Assembly (NCBI RefSeq): GCF_038024105.1 | Contig: NZ_CP150661.1 | Span: forward strand, 2,995,001 to 3,059,000 | Reading direction: 5' to 3' | DNA length: 64,000 bases | Source of the DNA: Polaribacter butkevichii | GTDB lineage: Bacteria; Bacteroidota; Bacteroidia; Flavobacteriales; Flavobacteriaceae | In this document: piece by piece, positions 36,794-46,444 of the stretch | How positions within the stretch are numbered: position 1 is the stretch's first letter | Layout: each line of letters starts with the position of its first letter | The notes under the pieces: model-generated | The model's database searches: none | Told to the model about the DNA's origin: nothing | The model's input: only the letters and a program-made list of their open reading frames with translations | Translations under genes and position numbers: made by a program

Positions 36794-38230
36794 TTAAAAC
36801 TCTGCGTTTTGTGGAGTTCTTGGAAAAGGAATTACGTCTCTAATGTTATTCATTCCTGTTGTAAATTGCACTAATCTTTCAAAACCTAAGCCAAATCCAG
36901 AATGTACTGCTGTTCCAAATTTTCTTAAATCTAAATACCACCACAATTCTTTTTCTTCGATACCTAATACTTTCATTTTATCAACTAAAACATCATAACG
37001 TTCTTCTCTTTGAGAACCTCCTACGATTTCTCCAATGCCAGGAAATAATACATCCATGGCCCTTACTGTTTTACCATCGTCATTTAAACGCATGTAAAAT
37101 GCTTTGATGTTTGCTGGGTAATCAAATAAAATTACAGGACATTTAAAGTGTTTTTCAACTAAAAAACGTTCGTGTTCAGATTGTAAATCGGCTCCCCATT
37201 CGTTAATAGGGAATTGAAATTTTTTCTTTTTATTTGGTTTCGAATTTCTAAGAATATCTATCGCTTCTGTATAGGAAACTCTTTTAAAGTTGTTATCAAC
37301 AACAAATTTTAATTTATTTAACAAACTCATTTCACTTCTTTCAGCTTGTGGCTTGCTTTTTTCTTCTTGCGTTAAACGTTGGTCTAAAAAGGCTAAATCA
37401 TCTTCACACTTTTCTAAAACATAGTTTATTACATATTTTATAAAGTCTTCTGCTAAATCCATATTACCATCCAAATCCATAAAGGCAACTTCTGGTTCTA
37501 TCATCCAAAATTCTGCTAAATGACGCGTGGTATTAGAGTTTTCTGCTCTAAAAGTTGGACCAAAAGTATATGCTTTACCCAATGCCATTGCAAAAGTTTC
37601 TGCTTCTAATTGTCCGGAAACGGTTAAGTTAGTTTCTTTACCAAAAAAGTCTTTAGAATAATCTACTTTTCCGTCTTCTGTAACTGGGGCTTCATTGTCT
37701 TTAAAAGTAGTAACTCTAAACATTTCTCCTGCACCTTCTGCATCAGAACCTGTAACAATTGGAGTGTGAACATAGTTGAAATCTCTTTCTTGAAAATACT
37801 GATGTACGGCAAATGATAATTTAGAACGTACACGCATTACAGCGCTAAATGTATTAGTTCTAACACGTAAATGTGCATTTTCTCTTAAGAATTCGAAACT
37901 GTGTTTTTTAGGTTGAATAGGGTATTCATCTGGATTAGAATCTCCTAGAATTTCTATTTCGGTAACCTGAATTTCTACAGACTGTCCTCTTCCTTGACTT
38001 GCGGCTAAAGTTCCTTTTATAGCAATTGCTGCACCTGTTGTAATTCTTTTTAATGTATTTTCATCTGTGTTTTCAAAATCGATTACACATTGAATATTAT
38101 TAATAGTAGAACCATCATTTAAAGCAATAAAACGATTGCTTCTAAAAGTTCTAACCCATCCTTTTAATTGTACTTCTTGTAATAATAATCCTTCCGACTT
38201 TAAAAGTTCGGCAACGTTGCTGTTTATCAT
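36794..38230 (-). CDS. asnS: Asparaginyl-tRNA synthetase
   Basis: A 478-aa class IIb synthetase. An OB-fold anticodon-binding domain (about residues 1-120; [21 protein letters not shown]) is followed by the catalytic core with motif 2 [20 protein letters not shown] near 225 and motif 3 [12 protein letters not shown] near 450. It charges tRNA-Asn with asparagine. The length and ends are normal for the family. Confidence 0.97.
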   Translation of the reverse strand: MINSNVAELLKSEGLLLQEVQLKGWVRTFRSNRFIALNDGSTINNIQCVIDFENTDENTLKRITTGAAIAIKGTLAASQGRGQSVEIQVTEIEILGDSNPDEYPIQPKKHSFEFLRENAHLRVRTNTFSAVMRVRSKLSFAVHQYFQERDFNYVHTPIVTGSDAEGAGEMFRVTTFKDNEAPVTEDGKVDYSKDFFGKETNLTVSGQLEAETFAMALGKAYTFGPTFRAENSNTTRHLAEFWMIEPEVAFMDLDGNMDLAEDFIKYVINYVLEKCEDDLAFLDQRLTQEEKSKPQAERSEMSLLNKLKFVVDNNFKRVSYTEAIDILRNSKPNKKKKFQFPINEWGADLQSEHERFLVEKHFKCPVILFDYPANIKAFYMRLNDDGKTVRAMDVLFPGIGEIVGGSQREERYDVLVDKMKVLGIEEKELWWYLDLRKFGTAVHSGFGLGFERLVQFTTGMNNIRDVIPFPRTPQNAEF

Positions 38231-38442
38231 ATTCTTATAATATTGATATAAATATATGTTATAATTAAAAAGTAAAGATACTTTTTTGATATAAGATGAG
38301 CAATGATATCTTTAAGTTGTTTCTAATAGAATTTAGGGGTAAAACATCTTAAAAAAGATACTTATTTTTATATACTTTTAAACCGTTAGAAATTTATGTT
38401 ATTATTTGAATTATATAATATGTTAATTTCTTTCATTAACTT

Positions 38443-38481
38443 AAAAATCGGATGTTTTTATAAAACATCCGATTTTTTTTA
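38443..38481. terminator. Bidirectional terminator between the RND-type gene and asnS
   Basis: AATCGGATGTTTT-tat-AAAACATCCGATT with T runs on both sides: a stem of at least 12 bp, 30 nt after the stop of the minus-strand transporter gene. Confidence 0.85.
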
Positions 38482-38510
38482 TTTGGGCTATATTTTATCA
38501 AACTAAAATA

Positions 38511-40886
38511 TTATTCGTCTGTTAGTTCTTCCTTTGGTGGAAATATTTTTATTGCAGGCTCTTTAAATACTTTTTTATTGGCTATTTTCTTTTCAAAAGT
38601 TAATAGTAAGGATGGTAATAATAATAAGTTAGAAACCATGGCTAATAATAAAGTAATAGATACTAAACCTCCTAACGCAATGGTACCTCCAAAACTAGAA
38701 AGGGTAAAAGTTAAAAAACCAAAAAATAACACTATAGAAGTATAAAACATACTAACACCGGTTTCTCTAAGAGCAGCGTAAACAGAGGTTTTTACACGCC
38801 AATTATTGGTCATTAATTCTTGACGATATTTCGCTAAAAAGTGAATGGTATCATCTACCGATATCCCAAAAGCAATACTAAATACTAAAATGGTTGATGG
38901 TTTTATTGGTATGCCAATAAAGCCCATTAAACCTGCCGTAATTAGTAATGGTAGTATGTTTGGAATCAGGGAAATAAATATCATTTGTGGCGATCTAAAC
39001 ATCCAAGCCATAAAAATGGCGATTAATAAAATTGCTAATGATAAAGATATTACTAAATTTTTGATCAAATAATTGGTCCCTTTTATAAAAACTAATGCTT
39101 TACCTGTTATAGAAACTTTATAATCGTCTGTTGGAAATTCTTTAGCTATAACAGCTTTAAGTCTTTCTTGAATGACATTCATTTTTTCAGTACCAATGTC
39201 TTTCATAAACGTTGTTATTCTGGCATATCGACCTGTAGAATCTACAAAGTTTTTAAGCATACCTGCTTCACTGTTAGAGTTTTTAGTATATGCAAAAATG
39301 TAACTCTGTTCTTGACTTGTTGGTAATTGATAATATTTAGGATTACCTCTGTAATACGCTTGTTTAGAGTATTTAACTAAGTTGGTAACCGATATTGGTT
39401 TAGATAGTTCTGGAAAAGTTTCAATGGCTTCATTTATTTTTTCCATCTTTTTTAAAGTAGAGAGTTTCATAACTCCCTTTTCTTTTTTAGTATCTACCAA
39501 TATTTCTAACGGCATGATACCTCCAAATTCTCTTTCAAAAAATTTAATATCTTGATAGAACTCTAAACTTTTAGGCATATCTTCTATTAAACTACCAGAT
39601 ACTTTAATTTTATAAACACCAATAATTGCTGCAACAATAACAATTACTGTGGTAAAATAAATAGTAATTCTTCTATTTTTAACCGTTTTTTCCATCCAAT
39701 TTACCACATTTTCAATCCACTTTGTTTCTAAGTGATTTAAATGTTTCTTCTTAGGAAGCGGCATAAAACTATATAAAATAGGTATAATAAGTAATGCTAA
39801 AATAAAGATACTAATAATGTTTACAGAGGCTAGAATACCAAACTCACGAAGTAGATTACTTTTTACAAAAACAAAAGTTGCAAAACCAGATGCCGTGGTA
39901 ATATTGGTCATTAAAGTAGCATTTCCTACTTTAGATATTACTCGTTGTAAGGCTTTGGCTTGTTGTCCGTGTTTTTTTATTTCTTGTTGATATTTATTTA
40001 TCAGAAATACAGCATTGGGTACTCCAATAACAATAATTAAAGGAGGTATTAATGCAGACAATACTGTGATTTCATACTGAAACCAACCAATAAATCCAAA
40101 TGCCCAGATAACACCAATCATTACTACTAAAAGCGTAATAAATGTAGCTCTAAAGGATCTAAAGAAAAAGAAGAAAATAATAGCTGTTATACCTAATGCT
40201 CCCCCTACAAAGAGTATAATTTCATCTTGTATATTTTGTGCGTTTAGGGTTCTAATGTAAGGCATACCAGAAACACGTACGTTTACATTGTTTTCCTTTT
40301 CAAATTGTTTTATTGTTGGTATTAATGTATCAAAAATAAAATCTCTACGTTTAGGAGTATTTATAATTGATTTTTTAATATAAATTGCTGTTTGTAATGT
40401 TCCTGTTTCTTTATTAAAAAGTAAATTATCGTAGAAAGGAAGTTTTTCGAAAAGTTGTTTTTTAATTTCCAATACTTCTTCTGAGGTAGTAGGTTCTTCC
40501 TCATACAAAGGTTCTAATACAAATTTTCTTTGTTTTCTATCTGCTTTTAATTTTTGTACATCAGCAATAGAAATTGTAAAATCGATTTCTTCTAAACTAT
40601 CAAATTTCCGAACTAAATTGTTCCAGGCATTAAATTTCTTAGGTGTAAAAACAGTAGAGTCTTTAATCCCTAAAATTACTAAGTTGCCCTCTTCACCAAA
40701 GATCTTTAAAAATTGGTTGTATTGTATGTTTGCCTCATGATCTTCTGGCAATAGGTTTGCTTCTGTATATGAAAATTTCATATACTTCATCTGTGATGCT
40801 AATAAGCCTGTAATGATTGCAATACCTAGTAAAACCAAATAACGGTTTCTTAAGATAGTACCAGCAACTTTTGTCCAAAAATTCAT
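38511..40886 (-). CDS. RND/MMPL-superfamily exporter
   Basis: A 791-aa protein with two repeats of an external domain plus a block of about six transmembrane helices (12 in all). The helix-4-like signature GVPNAVFLINKYQQEI in the first half and GISVDDTIHFLAKYRQ in the second are typical of MMPL/hydrophobe-exporter RND proteins. No fusion protein or outer-membrane channel gene is adjacent, so it probably moves lipids or hydrophobic compounds rather than acting as a classic tripartite drug pump. The substrate is unknown. Confidence 0.9.
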   Translation of the reverse strand: MNFWTKVAGTILRNRYLVLLGIAIITGLLASQMKYMKFSYTEANLLPEDHEANIQYNQFLKIFGEEGNLVILGIKDSTVFTPKKFNAWNNLVRKFDSLEEIDFTISIADVQKLKADRKQRKFVLEPLYEEEPTTSEEVLEIKKQLFEKLPFYDNLLFNKETGTLQTAIYIKKSIINTPKRRDFIFDTLIPTIKQFEKENNVNVRVSGMPYIRTLNAQNIQDEIILFVGGALGITAIIFFFFFRSFRATFITLLVVMIGVIWAFGFIGWFQYEITVLSALIPPLIIVIGVPNAVFLINKYQQEIKKHGQQAKALQRVISKVGNATLMTNITTASGFATFVFVKSNLLREFGILASVNIISIFILALLIIPILYSFMPLPKKKHLNHLETKWIENVVNWMEKTVKNRRITIYFTTVIVIVAAIIGVYKIKVSGSLIEDMPKSLEFYQDIKFFEREFGGIMPLEILVDTKKEKGVMKLSTLKKMEKINEAIETFPELSKPISVTNLVKYSKQAYYRGNPKYYQLPTSQEQSYIFAYTKNSNSEAGMLKNFVDSTGRYARITTFMKDIGTEKMNVIQERLKAVIAKEFPTDDYKVSITGKALVFIKGTNYLIKNLVISLSLAILLIAIFMAWMFRSPQMIFISLIPNILPLLITAGLMGFIGIPIKPSTILVFSIAFGISVDDTIHFLAKYRQELMTNNWRVKTSVYAALRETGVSMFYTSIVLFFGFLTFTLSSFGGTIALGGLVSITLLLAMVSNLLLLPSLLLTFEKKIANKKVFKEPAIKIFPPKEELTDE

Positions 40887-40932
40887 TCAGTTATATTTAC
40901 GAAAATGTAGTTAAATTGTGTGTAGTGCAAAT

Positions 40933-40964
40933 AAAAAGAGAGTGTTAAGAAACACCCTCTTTTT
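40933..40964 (-). terminator. Terminator after pyrH-frr
   Basis: AAAAAGAG-a-GTGTT-aaga-AACAC-c-CTCTTTTT: an interrupted 13-bp stem with T runs, 17 nt after the frr stop, before the transporter gene. Confidence 0.8.
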
Positions 40965-40980
40965 ATTGCTTAGGTTTTTA

Positions 40981-41535
40981 TTAAACCTTCATTATTTCTA
41001 CTTCTTTTACAGCCAGTTTTTCTTCTGTTTGTTTTACGAAAGTATCAGTAAGTTTTTGAATATCGTCTTCTGCAATTTTTTTCATATCATCAGAAACGTC
41101 TGTTTTTTTGATTTCATTATTTGCATCTTTACGAGCATTTCTAATACCAACTTTTGCGTGTTCTGCTTCTGCTTTAGCTTGTTTAGCAAGACCAATTCTT
41201 CGTTCTTCTGTTAATGGTGGTACGTTAATCATTATAATATCACCATTGTTCATTGGGTTAAAACCAAGATTAGCAATCATTATTGCTTTTTCTATAGGTT
41301 GTAGCATGTTTTTTTCCCAAGGTTGCACAGAGATAGTTCTAGGGTCTGGTGTGTTAACATTTGCTACTTGACTTAATGGTGTTTGAGAACCATAGTAATC
41401 TACCATAACGTTAGATAACATTGCAGGCGTTGCTTTACCTGCTCTAATAGTTCTTAATTCTTTCACTAAATGCTCAATAGCATTATTCATTGCTTCTTTA
41501 GCAGTATCTAGTATAAATTCTATTTCTTCGTTCAT
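40981..41535 (-). CDS. frr: Ribosome recycling factor
   Basis: A 184-aa RRF with the three-helix-bundle pattern and the conserved VEYYGSQTPLSQVANV-like stretch (here VDYYGSQTPL) near residue 45, LTEERRIGLAKQAK near 105 and RNARKDANN near 131. It splits terminated ribosomes together with EF-G. It lies 27 bp after pyrH, a common bacterial pairing. Confidence 0.97.
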   Translation of the reverse strand: MNEEIEFILDTAKEAMNNAIEHLVKELRTIRAGKATPAMLSNVMVDYYGSQTPLSQVANVNTPDPRTISVQPWEKNMLQPIEKAIMIANLGFNPMNNGDIIMINVPPLTEERRIGLAKQAKAEAEHAKVGIRNARKDANNEIKKTDVSDDMKKIAEDDIQKLTDTFVKQTEEKLAVKEVEIMKV

Positions 41536-41562
41536 CTTAAGTAAATTTTAAAAATATGCTGT

Positions 41563-42273
41563 TTATAGAGAGTCAACAATAGTACCAATTTTTTCTCCTG
41601 AAACTAATTTCATTAAGTTTCCATTTGTATTCATGTCAAAAACAATAATTGGTAGGTTGTTTTCTTCACTCAATGTAAATGCAGTCATATCCATTACTTT
41701 TAATCCTTTTTTAATAACGTCTTTAAAAGTAATTTTTTCGAATTTTATGGCATCTTTATTTTTTTCTGGATCTACATCGTAAATTCCATCTACTCGAGTT
41801 CCTTTTAAGATAGCATCAGCATCTATTTCAATTGCTCTTAAAACAGCAGCAGTATCGGTTGTAAAATATGGATTACCTGTACCTGCTCCAAAAATAACAA
41901 CTCTTCCTTTTTCTAAATGACGAATCGCTTTTCTTTTGATATATGGTTCTGCAACTTCTTTAATTTCTAGAGCTGTTTGTAAGCGTGTGTCTACATTTTG
42001 GTCTTCTAGTGCGCTCTGTAGAGCTAATCCGTTAATGCAGGTTGCTAACATGCCCATGTGATCTCCTTGTACACGATCCATACCATTAGCTGCACCAGCA
42101 ACTCCTCTAAAAATGTTTCCACCACCAATTACAATAGCAACTTCAATACCTTTAGCTACTATTCCTTTTATTTCTTTTGCATATTCTGCTAGACGTTTAG
42201 GATCTATACCATATTGTCTATCACCCATTAGTGCTTCTCCGCTTAATTTTAAAAGAATTCTATTATATTGCAT
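41563..42273 (-). CDS. pyrH: UMP kinase
   Basis: A 236-aa amino-acid-kinase-fold protein: [13 protein letters not shown] at the N-terminus, [10 protein letters not shown] near residue 48, and [13 protein letters not shown] near 130. It phosphorylates UMP to UDP in pyrimidine synthesis. The pyrH-frr pair follows rplM-rpsI-rpsB-tsf on the same strand but is separated from it by a terminator. Confidence 0.97.
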   Translation of the reverse strand: MQYNRILLKLSGEALMGDRQYGIDPKRLAEYAKEIKGIVAKGIEVAIVIGGGNIFRGVAGAANGMDRVQGDHMGMLATCINGLALQSALEDQNVDTRLQTALEIKEVAEPYIKRKAIRHLEKGRVVIFGAGTGNPYFTTDTAAVLRAIEIDADAILKGTRVDGIYDVDPEKNKDAIKFEKITFKDVIKKGLKVMDMTAFTLSEENNLPIIVFDMNTNGNLMKLVSGEKIGTIVDSL

Positions 42274-42335
42274 AGTTTGTTTTGAAAGTTGTGCAAAATT
42301 AAGCTTTTTTTTTGAGTTTCCTTTTTCTTAGAAAT

Positions 42336-42379
42336 AAAAAAACCTCACAATTCTAAAATTATAGAATGTGAGGTTTTTA
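42336..42379 (-). terminator. Terminator after tsf
   Basis: AACCTCACA-a-TTCTA-aaatta-TAGAA-TGTGAGGTT with T runs on both strands: a long stem about 65 nt after the tsf stop. It ends the ribosomal-protein operon before pyrH. Confidence 0.85.
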
Positions 42380-42443
42380 AAAATTTATTTTCTTGTTAAC
42401 TCAAGTTAATTGAGTTTATAATTAACAAGAATTGCAGTAAGGT

Positions 42444-43415
42444 TTATCCTAAAGTAACTCTTTTAAAAGTGCTTACTTCAACATCACCATATGTATGAAC
42501 ATATTGTGCAACAGTTTTCTTTTCATCTTTAATAAAAGCTTGGTCTAAAAGACATTGCTCTGTATCTAAAGTTGTGTTGTCAGAAATAAATCTTTCCATT
42601 TTTCCTGGTAAAATTCTATCCCAGATTTTTTCTGGTTTTCCTTCTGCAGCTAATTCTGCTTTTGCAGCTTCTTCAGCTTTTACTAAAACTTCTTCAGATA
42701 ATTGAGATCTAGAAATAAATTGAGGAACATTTTTTAATGTTTTCCCTAATCTTCCTAATTCAATATTATCTTTTTCAATCACAGCAATTCTTGCTTCTGT
42801 TTCAGCAGCAACAAATGCAGGGTCAAAATCTTTGTAAGACAATGTAGTTGCTCCCATAGAAGCTACTTGCATTGCTACGTCTTTAGCTAAAACATCAGCA
42901 TTATCTACAGCAGCAGATAAACCAACTAAAGCAGCAATTTTACCAATGTGAGTGTAAGCACCAACATAAGCAGCTTCTACTTTTTCAAAAGCAGTTATGT
43001 CTAACTTTTCACCAATAACACCAGTTTGCTCAATTAATTTATCAGCAACAGTCATTCCTCCAAAATCAGCAGCTAAGAAAGATTCTTTATCTGCATAATT
43101 TAACGCGATTTCAGCAAATTGACTTCCTAAAGTTACAAAAGCTTCGTTTTTACCAACAAAATCAGTCTCACAAGCTAAAACGATAGCAACACCAACAGTG
43201 TTGTCTGCGTTAATTTTTGTTACTGCAACTCCTTCTGTAGATTCTCTATCAGCTCTTTTTGCAGCAATTTTTTGACCTTTTTTACGTAAAATATCAATTG
43301 CTTTATCAAAGTCTCCAGCAGCTTCAACTAATGCCTTTTTACAGTCCATCATTCCAGCTCCAGTTGCTTCTCTTAACTTTTTAACATCAGCAGCACTAAT
43401 CTTTACTGTTTCCAT
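42444..43415 (-). CDS. tsf: Elongation factor Ts
   Basis: A 323-aa protein with the UBA-like N-terminus (KISAADVKKLREATGAGMMD) and the conserved CETDFVGKNEAF near residue 81, which inserts into EF-Tu to release GDP. It carries the extra C-terminal region common in Bacteroidota. It follows rpsB by 24 bp, the near-universal rpsB-tsf order. Confidence 0.97.
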   Translation of the reverse strand: METVKISAADVKKLREATGAGMMDCKKALVEAAGDFDKAIDILRKKGQKIAAKRADRESTEGVAVTKINADNTVGVAIVLACETDFVGKNEAFVTLGSQFAEIALNYADKESFLAADFGGMTVADKLIEQTGVIGEKLDITAFEKVEAAYVGAYTHIGKIAALVGLSAAVDNADVLAKDVAMQVASMGATTLSYKDFDPAFVAAETEARIAVIEKDNIELGRLGKTLKNVPQFISRSQLSEEVLVKAEEAAKAELAAEGKPEKIWDRILPGKMERFISDNTTLDTEQCLLDQAFIKDEKKTVAQYVHTYGDVEVSTFKRVTLG

Positions 43416-43439
43416 GTTATGTATATTTTTTAATGATTG

Positions 43440-44240
43440 TTATTTTTTTTCTTCTGCAGGAGTTTCAGTAACTTCAGCTTTTGCTTCTTCAACTACAGGA
43501 GCCGCCTTTGGAGCTGCAACCTCTTTAGTTTCTTTTACTTTTTCTTTGTCTGCTTTTCTTTCTGATAAACCTTCTGCAATTGCATCAGTAACATAAGATA
43601 ATACTTTATCTATAGATTTAGAGGCATCATCATTTGCTGGAATGATAAAATCTACTAATCTAGGATCAGAGTTTGTATCAACCATTGCAAAAATAGGAAT
43701 GCTTAATTTTTGAGCTTCTGCTACAGCAATGTGCTCTTTTTTAATATCTACTACAAATAATGCTCCAGGTAAACGAGTCATATCAGAAATAGAACCTAAA
43801 TTCTTTTCTAATTTTTCTCTCTGACGATTGATTTGTAATTTTTCTCTTTTAGATAATGCATCAAAAGATCCGTCTAACTTCATTCTATCAATATGAGCCA
43901 TTTTTTTAACAGCTTTTCTAATAGTTACAAAGTTAGTTAACATACCACCTGGCCATCTTTCTGTAATGAAAGGCATGTTTACTGCTTTTGCTTTTTCTGC
44001 AACAATATCTTTTGCTTGTTTTTTTGTAGCTACAAATAAAATTTTACGTCCAGAGTTAGCAATCTTTTTTAAAGCTTCTGAAGTTTCTTCTATTTTTGCT
44101 GCTGTTTTATACAAATCGATGATGTGAACACCATTACGTTCTGTATAAATGTATGGAGCCATGTTTGGGTTCCATTTTCTAGTTAAGTGTCCAAAATGTA
44201 CACCACTATCTAATAATTCTTGAATGTTTACGTTTGCCAT
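43440..44240 (-). CDS. rpsB: 30S ribosomal protein S2
   Basis: 266 aa from the ATG at 44240 (MANVNIQELLDSGVHFGH), the conserved S2 start. An upstream TTG would add 12 unconserved residues. RWPGGMLTNF near residue 97 and the FVVDIKKEHIAVAEA region are typical. A Lys/Glu/Ala-rich tail of about 40 residues follows the conserved fold. The 5' leader holds a perfect 10-bp hairpin (44275-44307) that may serve autoregulation. Confidence 0.97.
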   Translation of the reverse strand: MANVNIQELLDSGVHFGHLTRKWNPNMAPYIYTERNGVHIIDLYKTAAKIEETSEALKKIANSGRKILFVATKKQAKDIVAEKAKAVNMPFITERWPGGMLTNFVTIRKAVKKMAHIDRMKLDGSFDALSKREKLQINRQREKLEKNLGSISDMTRLPGALFVVDIKKEHIAVAEAQKLSIPIFAMVDTNSDPRLVDFIIPANDDASKSIDKVLSYVTDAIAEGLSERKADKEKVKETKEVAAPKAAPVVEEAKAEVTETPAEEKK

Positions 44241-44274
44241 TTTCTTAAATGTGTTTACTTTCTGTTTTGAAATC

Positions 44275-44307
44275 AATAGTTAGGTAGTCTTTCGAGTCCT
44301 AACTATT
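44275..44307 (-). promoter_or_regulatory. Candidate leader hairpin of rpsB-tsf
   Basis: On the minus strand, AATAGTTAGG and CCTAACTATT form a perfect 10-bp stem with a 13-nt loop (ACTCGAAAGACTA), ending 34 nt before the rpsB ATG. There is no T run, so it is not a terminator. Ribosomal protein S2 represses its own leader in some bacteria, and this hairpin is a candidate for such a site. Confidence 0.45.
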
Positions 44308-44362
44308 TAGATGCTAAACTGTTTAATATTAAAATATAATAACAGTTCTCGATATAATGTAG

Positions 44363-44380
44363 TACAGAATAAATTCTGTA
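44363..44380 (-). other. Hairpin just after rpsI
   Basis: TACAGAAT-aa-ATTCTGTA is a perfect 8-bp inverted repeat 5 nt beyond the rpsI stop codon. There is no T run. It could be a processing or stability element between rpsI and rpsB. Confidence 0.4.
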
Positions 44381-44385
44381 TTCGA

Positions 44386-44772
44386 TTAACGTTTCGAGAA
44401 TTGGAATTTTTTACGTGCTTTTTTCTGACCGAATTTCTTACGTTCAACCATTCTTGGGTCACGAGTTAATAAACCTTCTGGTTTCAATACTAATCTGTGC
44501 TCTTCGTTAATAGCAACTAAAGCTCTAGTAATAGCTAAACGGATAGCTTCTGCTTGTCCTGTTACACCACCTCCGTAAACATTAACTTTAATGTCATAAG
44601 ACTCTAAGTTATCTGTTAACATTAAAGGTTGTTGTACTTTATACTGTAAAGTTCCAGTAGAAAAGTAGTTTTTGTAATCTTTTTTGTTTACTGTAATGTT
44701 TCCTGTTCCTTCAGAAAGATAAATACGAGCAACAGCTGTTTTTCTTCTACCGATTTTATGTACTATATCCAT
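44386..44772 (-). CDS. rpsI: 30S ribosomal protein S9
   Basis: 128 aa with the S9 fold: HKIGRRKTAVARIYLSEGTG at the N-terminus and the basic tail DPRMVERKKFGQKKARK ending in KFQFSKR, which reaches the P site. Its start overlaps the rplM stop by one base (TAATG). Confidence 0.97.
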   Translation of the reverse strand: MDIVHKIGRRKTAVARIYLSEGTGNITVNKKDYKNYFSTGTLQYKVQQPLMLTDNLESYDIKVNVYGGGVTGQAEAIRLAITRALVAINEEHRLVLKPEGLLTRDPRMVERKKFGQKKARKKFQFSKR

Positions 44773-45227
44773 TATTTAAGATCGTTAAGGTTAATAGCTT
44801 TAGGTTCTTGACCTGCTTGTTTGTGCTCTCCACCTGCATATACATACAAGTTTCTGTATAGAGCTGCTCCTAAAATGTTTTTAGGTAACATTCCTTTTAC
44901 TGCTTTTTCGATTAATCTTGTAGGATCTTTCTCAAACATTTCTGTTGCAGTTAACGATCTTTGTCCTCCTGGGTAACCTGTGTGACGAATGTAAGATTTG
45001 TCTCTCCATTTGTTTCCAGTTAAAACAATTTTTTCTGCGTTGATAATAACCACGTTGTCTCCACAATCTACGTGAGGAGTAAAATTTGGTTTGTATTTAC
45101 CTCTAATTAGCTTTGCTACTTTAGAAGCTAGACGACCCAACGTTTGCCCGTCTGCATCAACTAAAACCCACTCCTTGTTTACGGTAGCGCTGTTTGCTGA
45201 TACTGTTTTGTAACTTAATGTGTTCAT
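44772..45227 (-). CDS. rplM: 50S ribosomal protein L13
   Basis: 151 aa with WVLVDADGQTLGRLASKVA near residue 20, NAEKIVLTGNKW near 64 and KGMLPKNILG near 112, all typical of L13. First gene of the rplM-rpsI-rpsB-tsf run, with a strong promoter at 45284-45313 and a leader of about 50 nt. Confidence 0.97.
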   Translation of the reverse strand: MNTLSYKTVSANSATVNKEWVLVDADGQTLGRLASKVAKLIRGKYKPNFTPHVDCGDNVVIINAEKIVLTGNKWRDKSYIRHTGYPGGQRSLTATEMFEKDPTRLIEKAVKGMLPKNILGAALYRNLYVYAGGEHKQAGQEPKAINLNDLK

Positions 45228-45283
45228 AATTACACTATTAGTTTTTGTTTATTAATAATCAATTTTCCCTTAAAAAAGGAGTG

Positions 45284-45313
45284 CAAATGTACTGTATTTT
45301 ATTTGATTGACAA
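45284..45313 (-). promoter_or_regulatory. rplM operon promoter
   Basis: On the minus strand, TTG (45311-45313) and TACATTTG (45284-45291) are separated by 20 nt. This fits a strong Bacteroidota housekeeping promoter 57 nt upstream of rplM. Confidence 0.7.
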
Positions 45314-45413
45314 ATAGCGTGTTATAATTATTTTACAAAATAATAGAGAATAAATATTTTTGTCTTTTTTTATGTTTTAAAAACTAAAAAAAAGAGGGAA
45401 GTAACACTCGTTT

Positions 45414-46361
45414 TTATAGTGTATAGTTATCGCCTTCACTTGCAAAACGAAAGCCCATTTTTTCAATTTCTTTTCGTTCTTTACTATTCTTCTGTAGAGT
45501 AGGGTTGGTGTGGTTAAAGTGAATAAAAATAACTTTATTTTTAGTTGCTAGCGTTTCGTTTTTAAATACGTCTATGGTTTCTTGTATAAAAGGATGCGGA
45601 ACTTCTGTCATTGCTCGTTTTACTTCATTCTGATTTAAAAATGTGGCGTCTACAAAGGCATAATCAACCTTTTTAACTTCATCAATAATATTGCGGTTCC
45701 ATTTATGCCATTTGTCAATGTCTGGAATAAAAAGAGCTGTTTTTTGTGTTCCTTCTATTTTATATCCCACGGTTTCAGAAAATTCATCTCTATGTGGTAC
45801 TAAAAAAGGGGTTACTTTTATTTTATTATTTAACACTAAGGTAGCGTCGTGTTGTAAATTTTGCAGTTGAATATTTTGAAGAGAAATTAATTGACTCCAA
45901 GGGCCATTTTCTTTTAAAAAACTTTTCATTTTAGGCATTGCATATACTTTAATGTCTTTCTTACCAAAAGCTTCTCTACCAAAATACATAAGACCTGTGT
46001 AATGCCCTATATGAGCATGAGTTAAAAATACGCCATCAATAAGGTTTTCTTTTTTTAGGTGATGTTGTTCTAATGTTGCTAATTGTGTATGCATATTGGG
46101 TGTTGCATCAAATAGCCATTTTTGTTTGTTATCTAGATCTACCAAGCCTAAAGAAACAACACTTTTTTTGTTGCTTTTTCCATTGTAAAAATTAGCGCAA
46201 CATTCTTTTTGACAACCAATATGTGGGTAGCCTCCGTCTTGGGCAATTCCTAATACTGTAATGTATTGCTTTCCTTTTTCTAAAGGTAGAATTTTATCTT
46301 TGTCTTTAGGAGTTTGACAAGAAATTAGGAAAAGAAATAAAAGTGCCGCTACGTGTTTCAT
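45414..46361 (-). CDS. PqqB-like metallo-beta-lactamase-fold lipoprotein
   Basis: A 315-aa protein with a lipoprotein signal (LFLFLISCQ, lipid Cys near residue 15) and an MBL fold with the metal motif LTHAHIGHYTG near 114. The segment GIAQDGGYPHIGCQKECC matches the N-terminus of PqqB-type proteins, including the Cys residues. No other PQQ biosynthesis genes are present, so a role in making PQQ is doubtful. A periplasm-facing hydrolase of unknown substrate is more likely. Confidence 0.82.
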   Translation of the reverse strand: MKHVAALLFLFLISCQTPKDKDKILPLEKGKQYITVLGIAQDGGYPHIGCQKECCANFYNGKSNKKSVVSLGLVDLDNKQKWLFDATPNMHTQLATLEQHHLKKENLIDGVFLTHAHIGHYTGLMYFGREAFGKKDIKVYAMPKMKSFLKENGPWSQLISLQNIQLQNLQHDATLVLNNKIKVTPFLVPHRDEFSETVGYKIEGTQKTALFIPDIDKWHKWNRNIIDEVKKVDYAFVDATFLNQNEVKRAMTEVPHPFIQETIDVFKNETLATKNKVIFIHFNHTNPTLQKNSKERKEIEKMGFRFASEGDNYTL

Positions 46362-46390
46362 AATTTAGAAATAAAATTGAAAGATAAAAA

Positions 46391-46418
46391 AAAAGCATCA
46401 AAATTAATTGATGCTTTT
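46391..46418 (-). terminator. Terminator after ilvE
   Basis: AAAAGCATCAA-aattaa-TTGATGCTTTT with a T run on the minus strand: an 11-bp stem 27 nt after the ilvE stop. Confidence 0.85.
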
Positions 46419-46444
46419 AGTATATTAAATATTTAATATTTTTT

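Noticed and set aside
40918..41371. Plus-strand open frames across frr
   Set aside because: They are hydrophobic shadow frames opposite ribosome recycling factor and its terminator.
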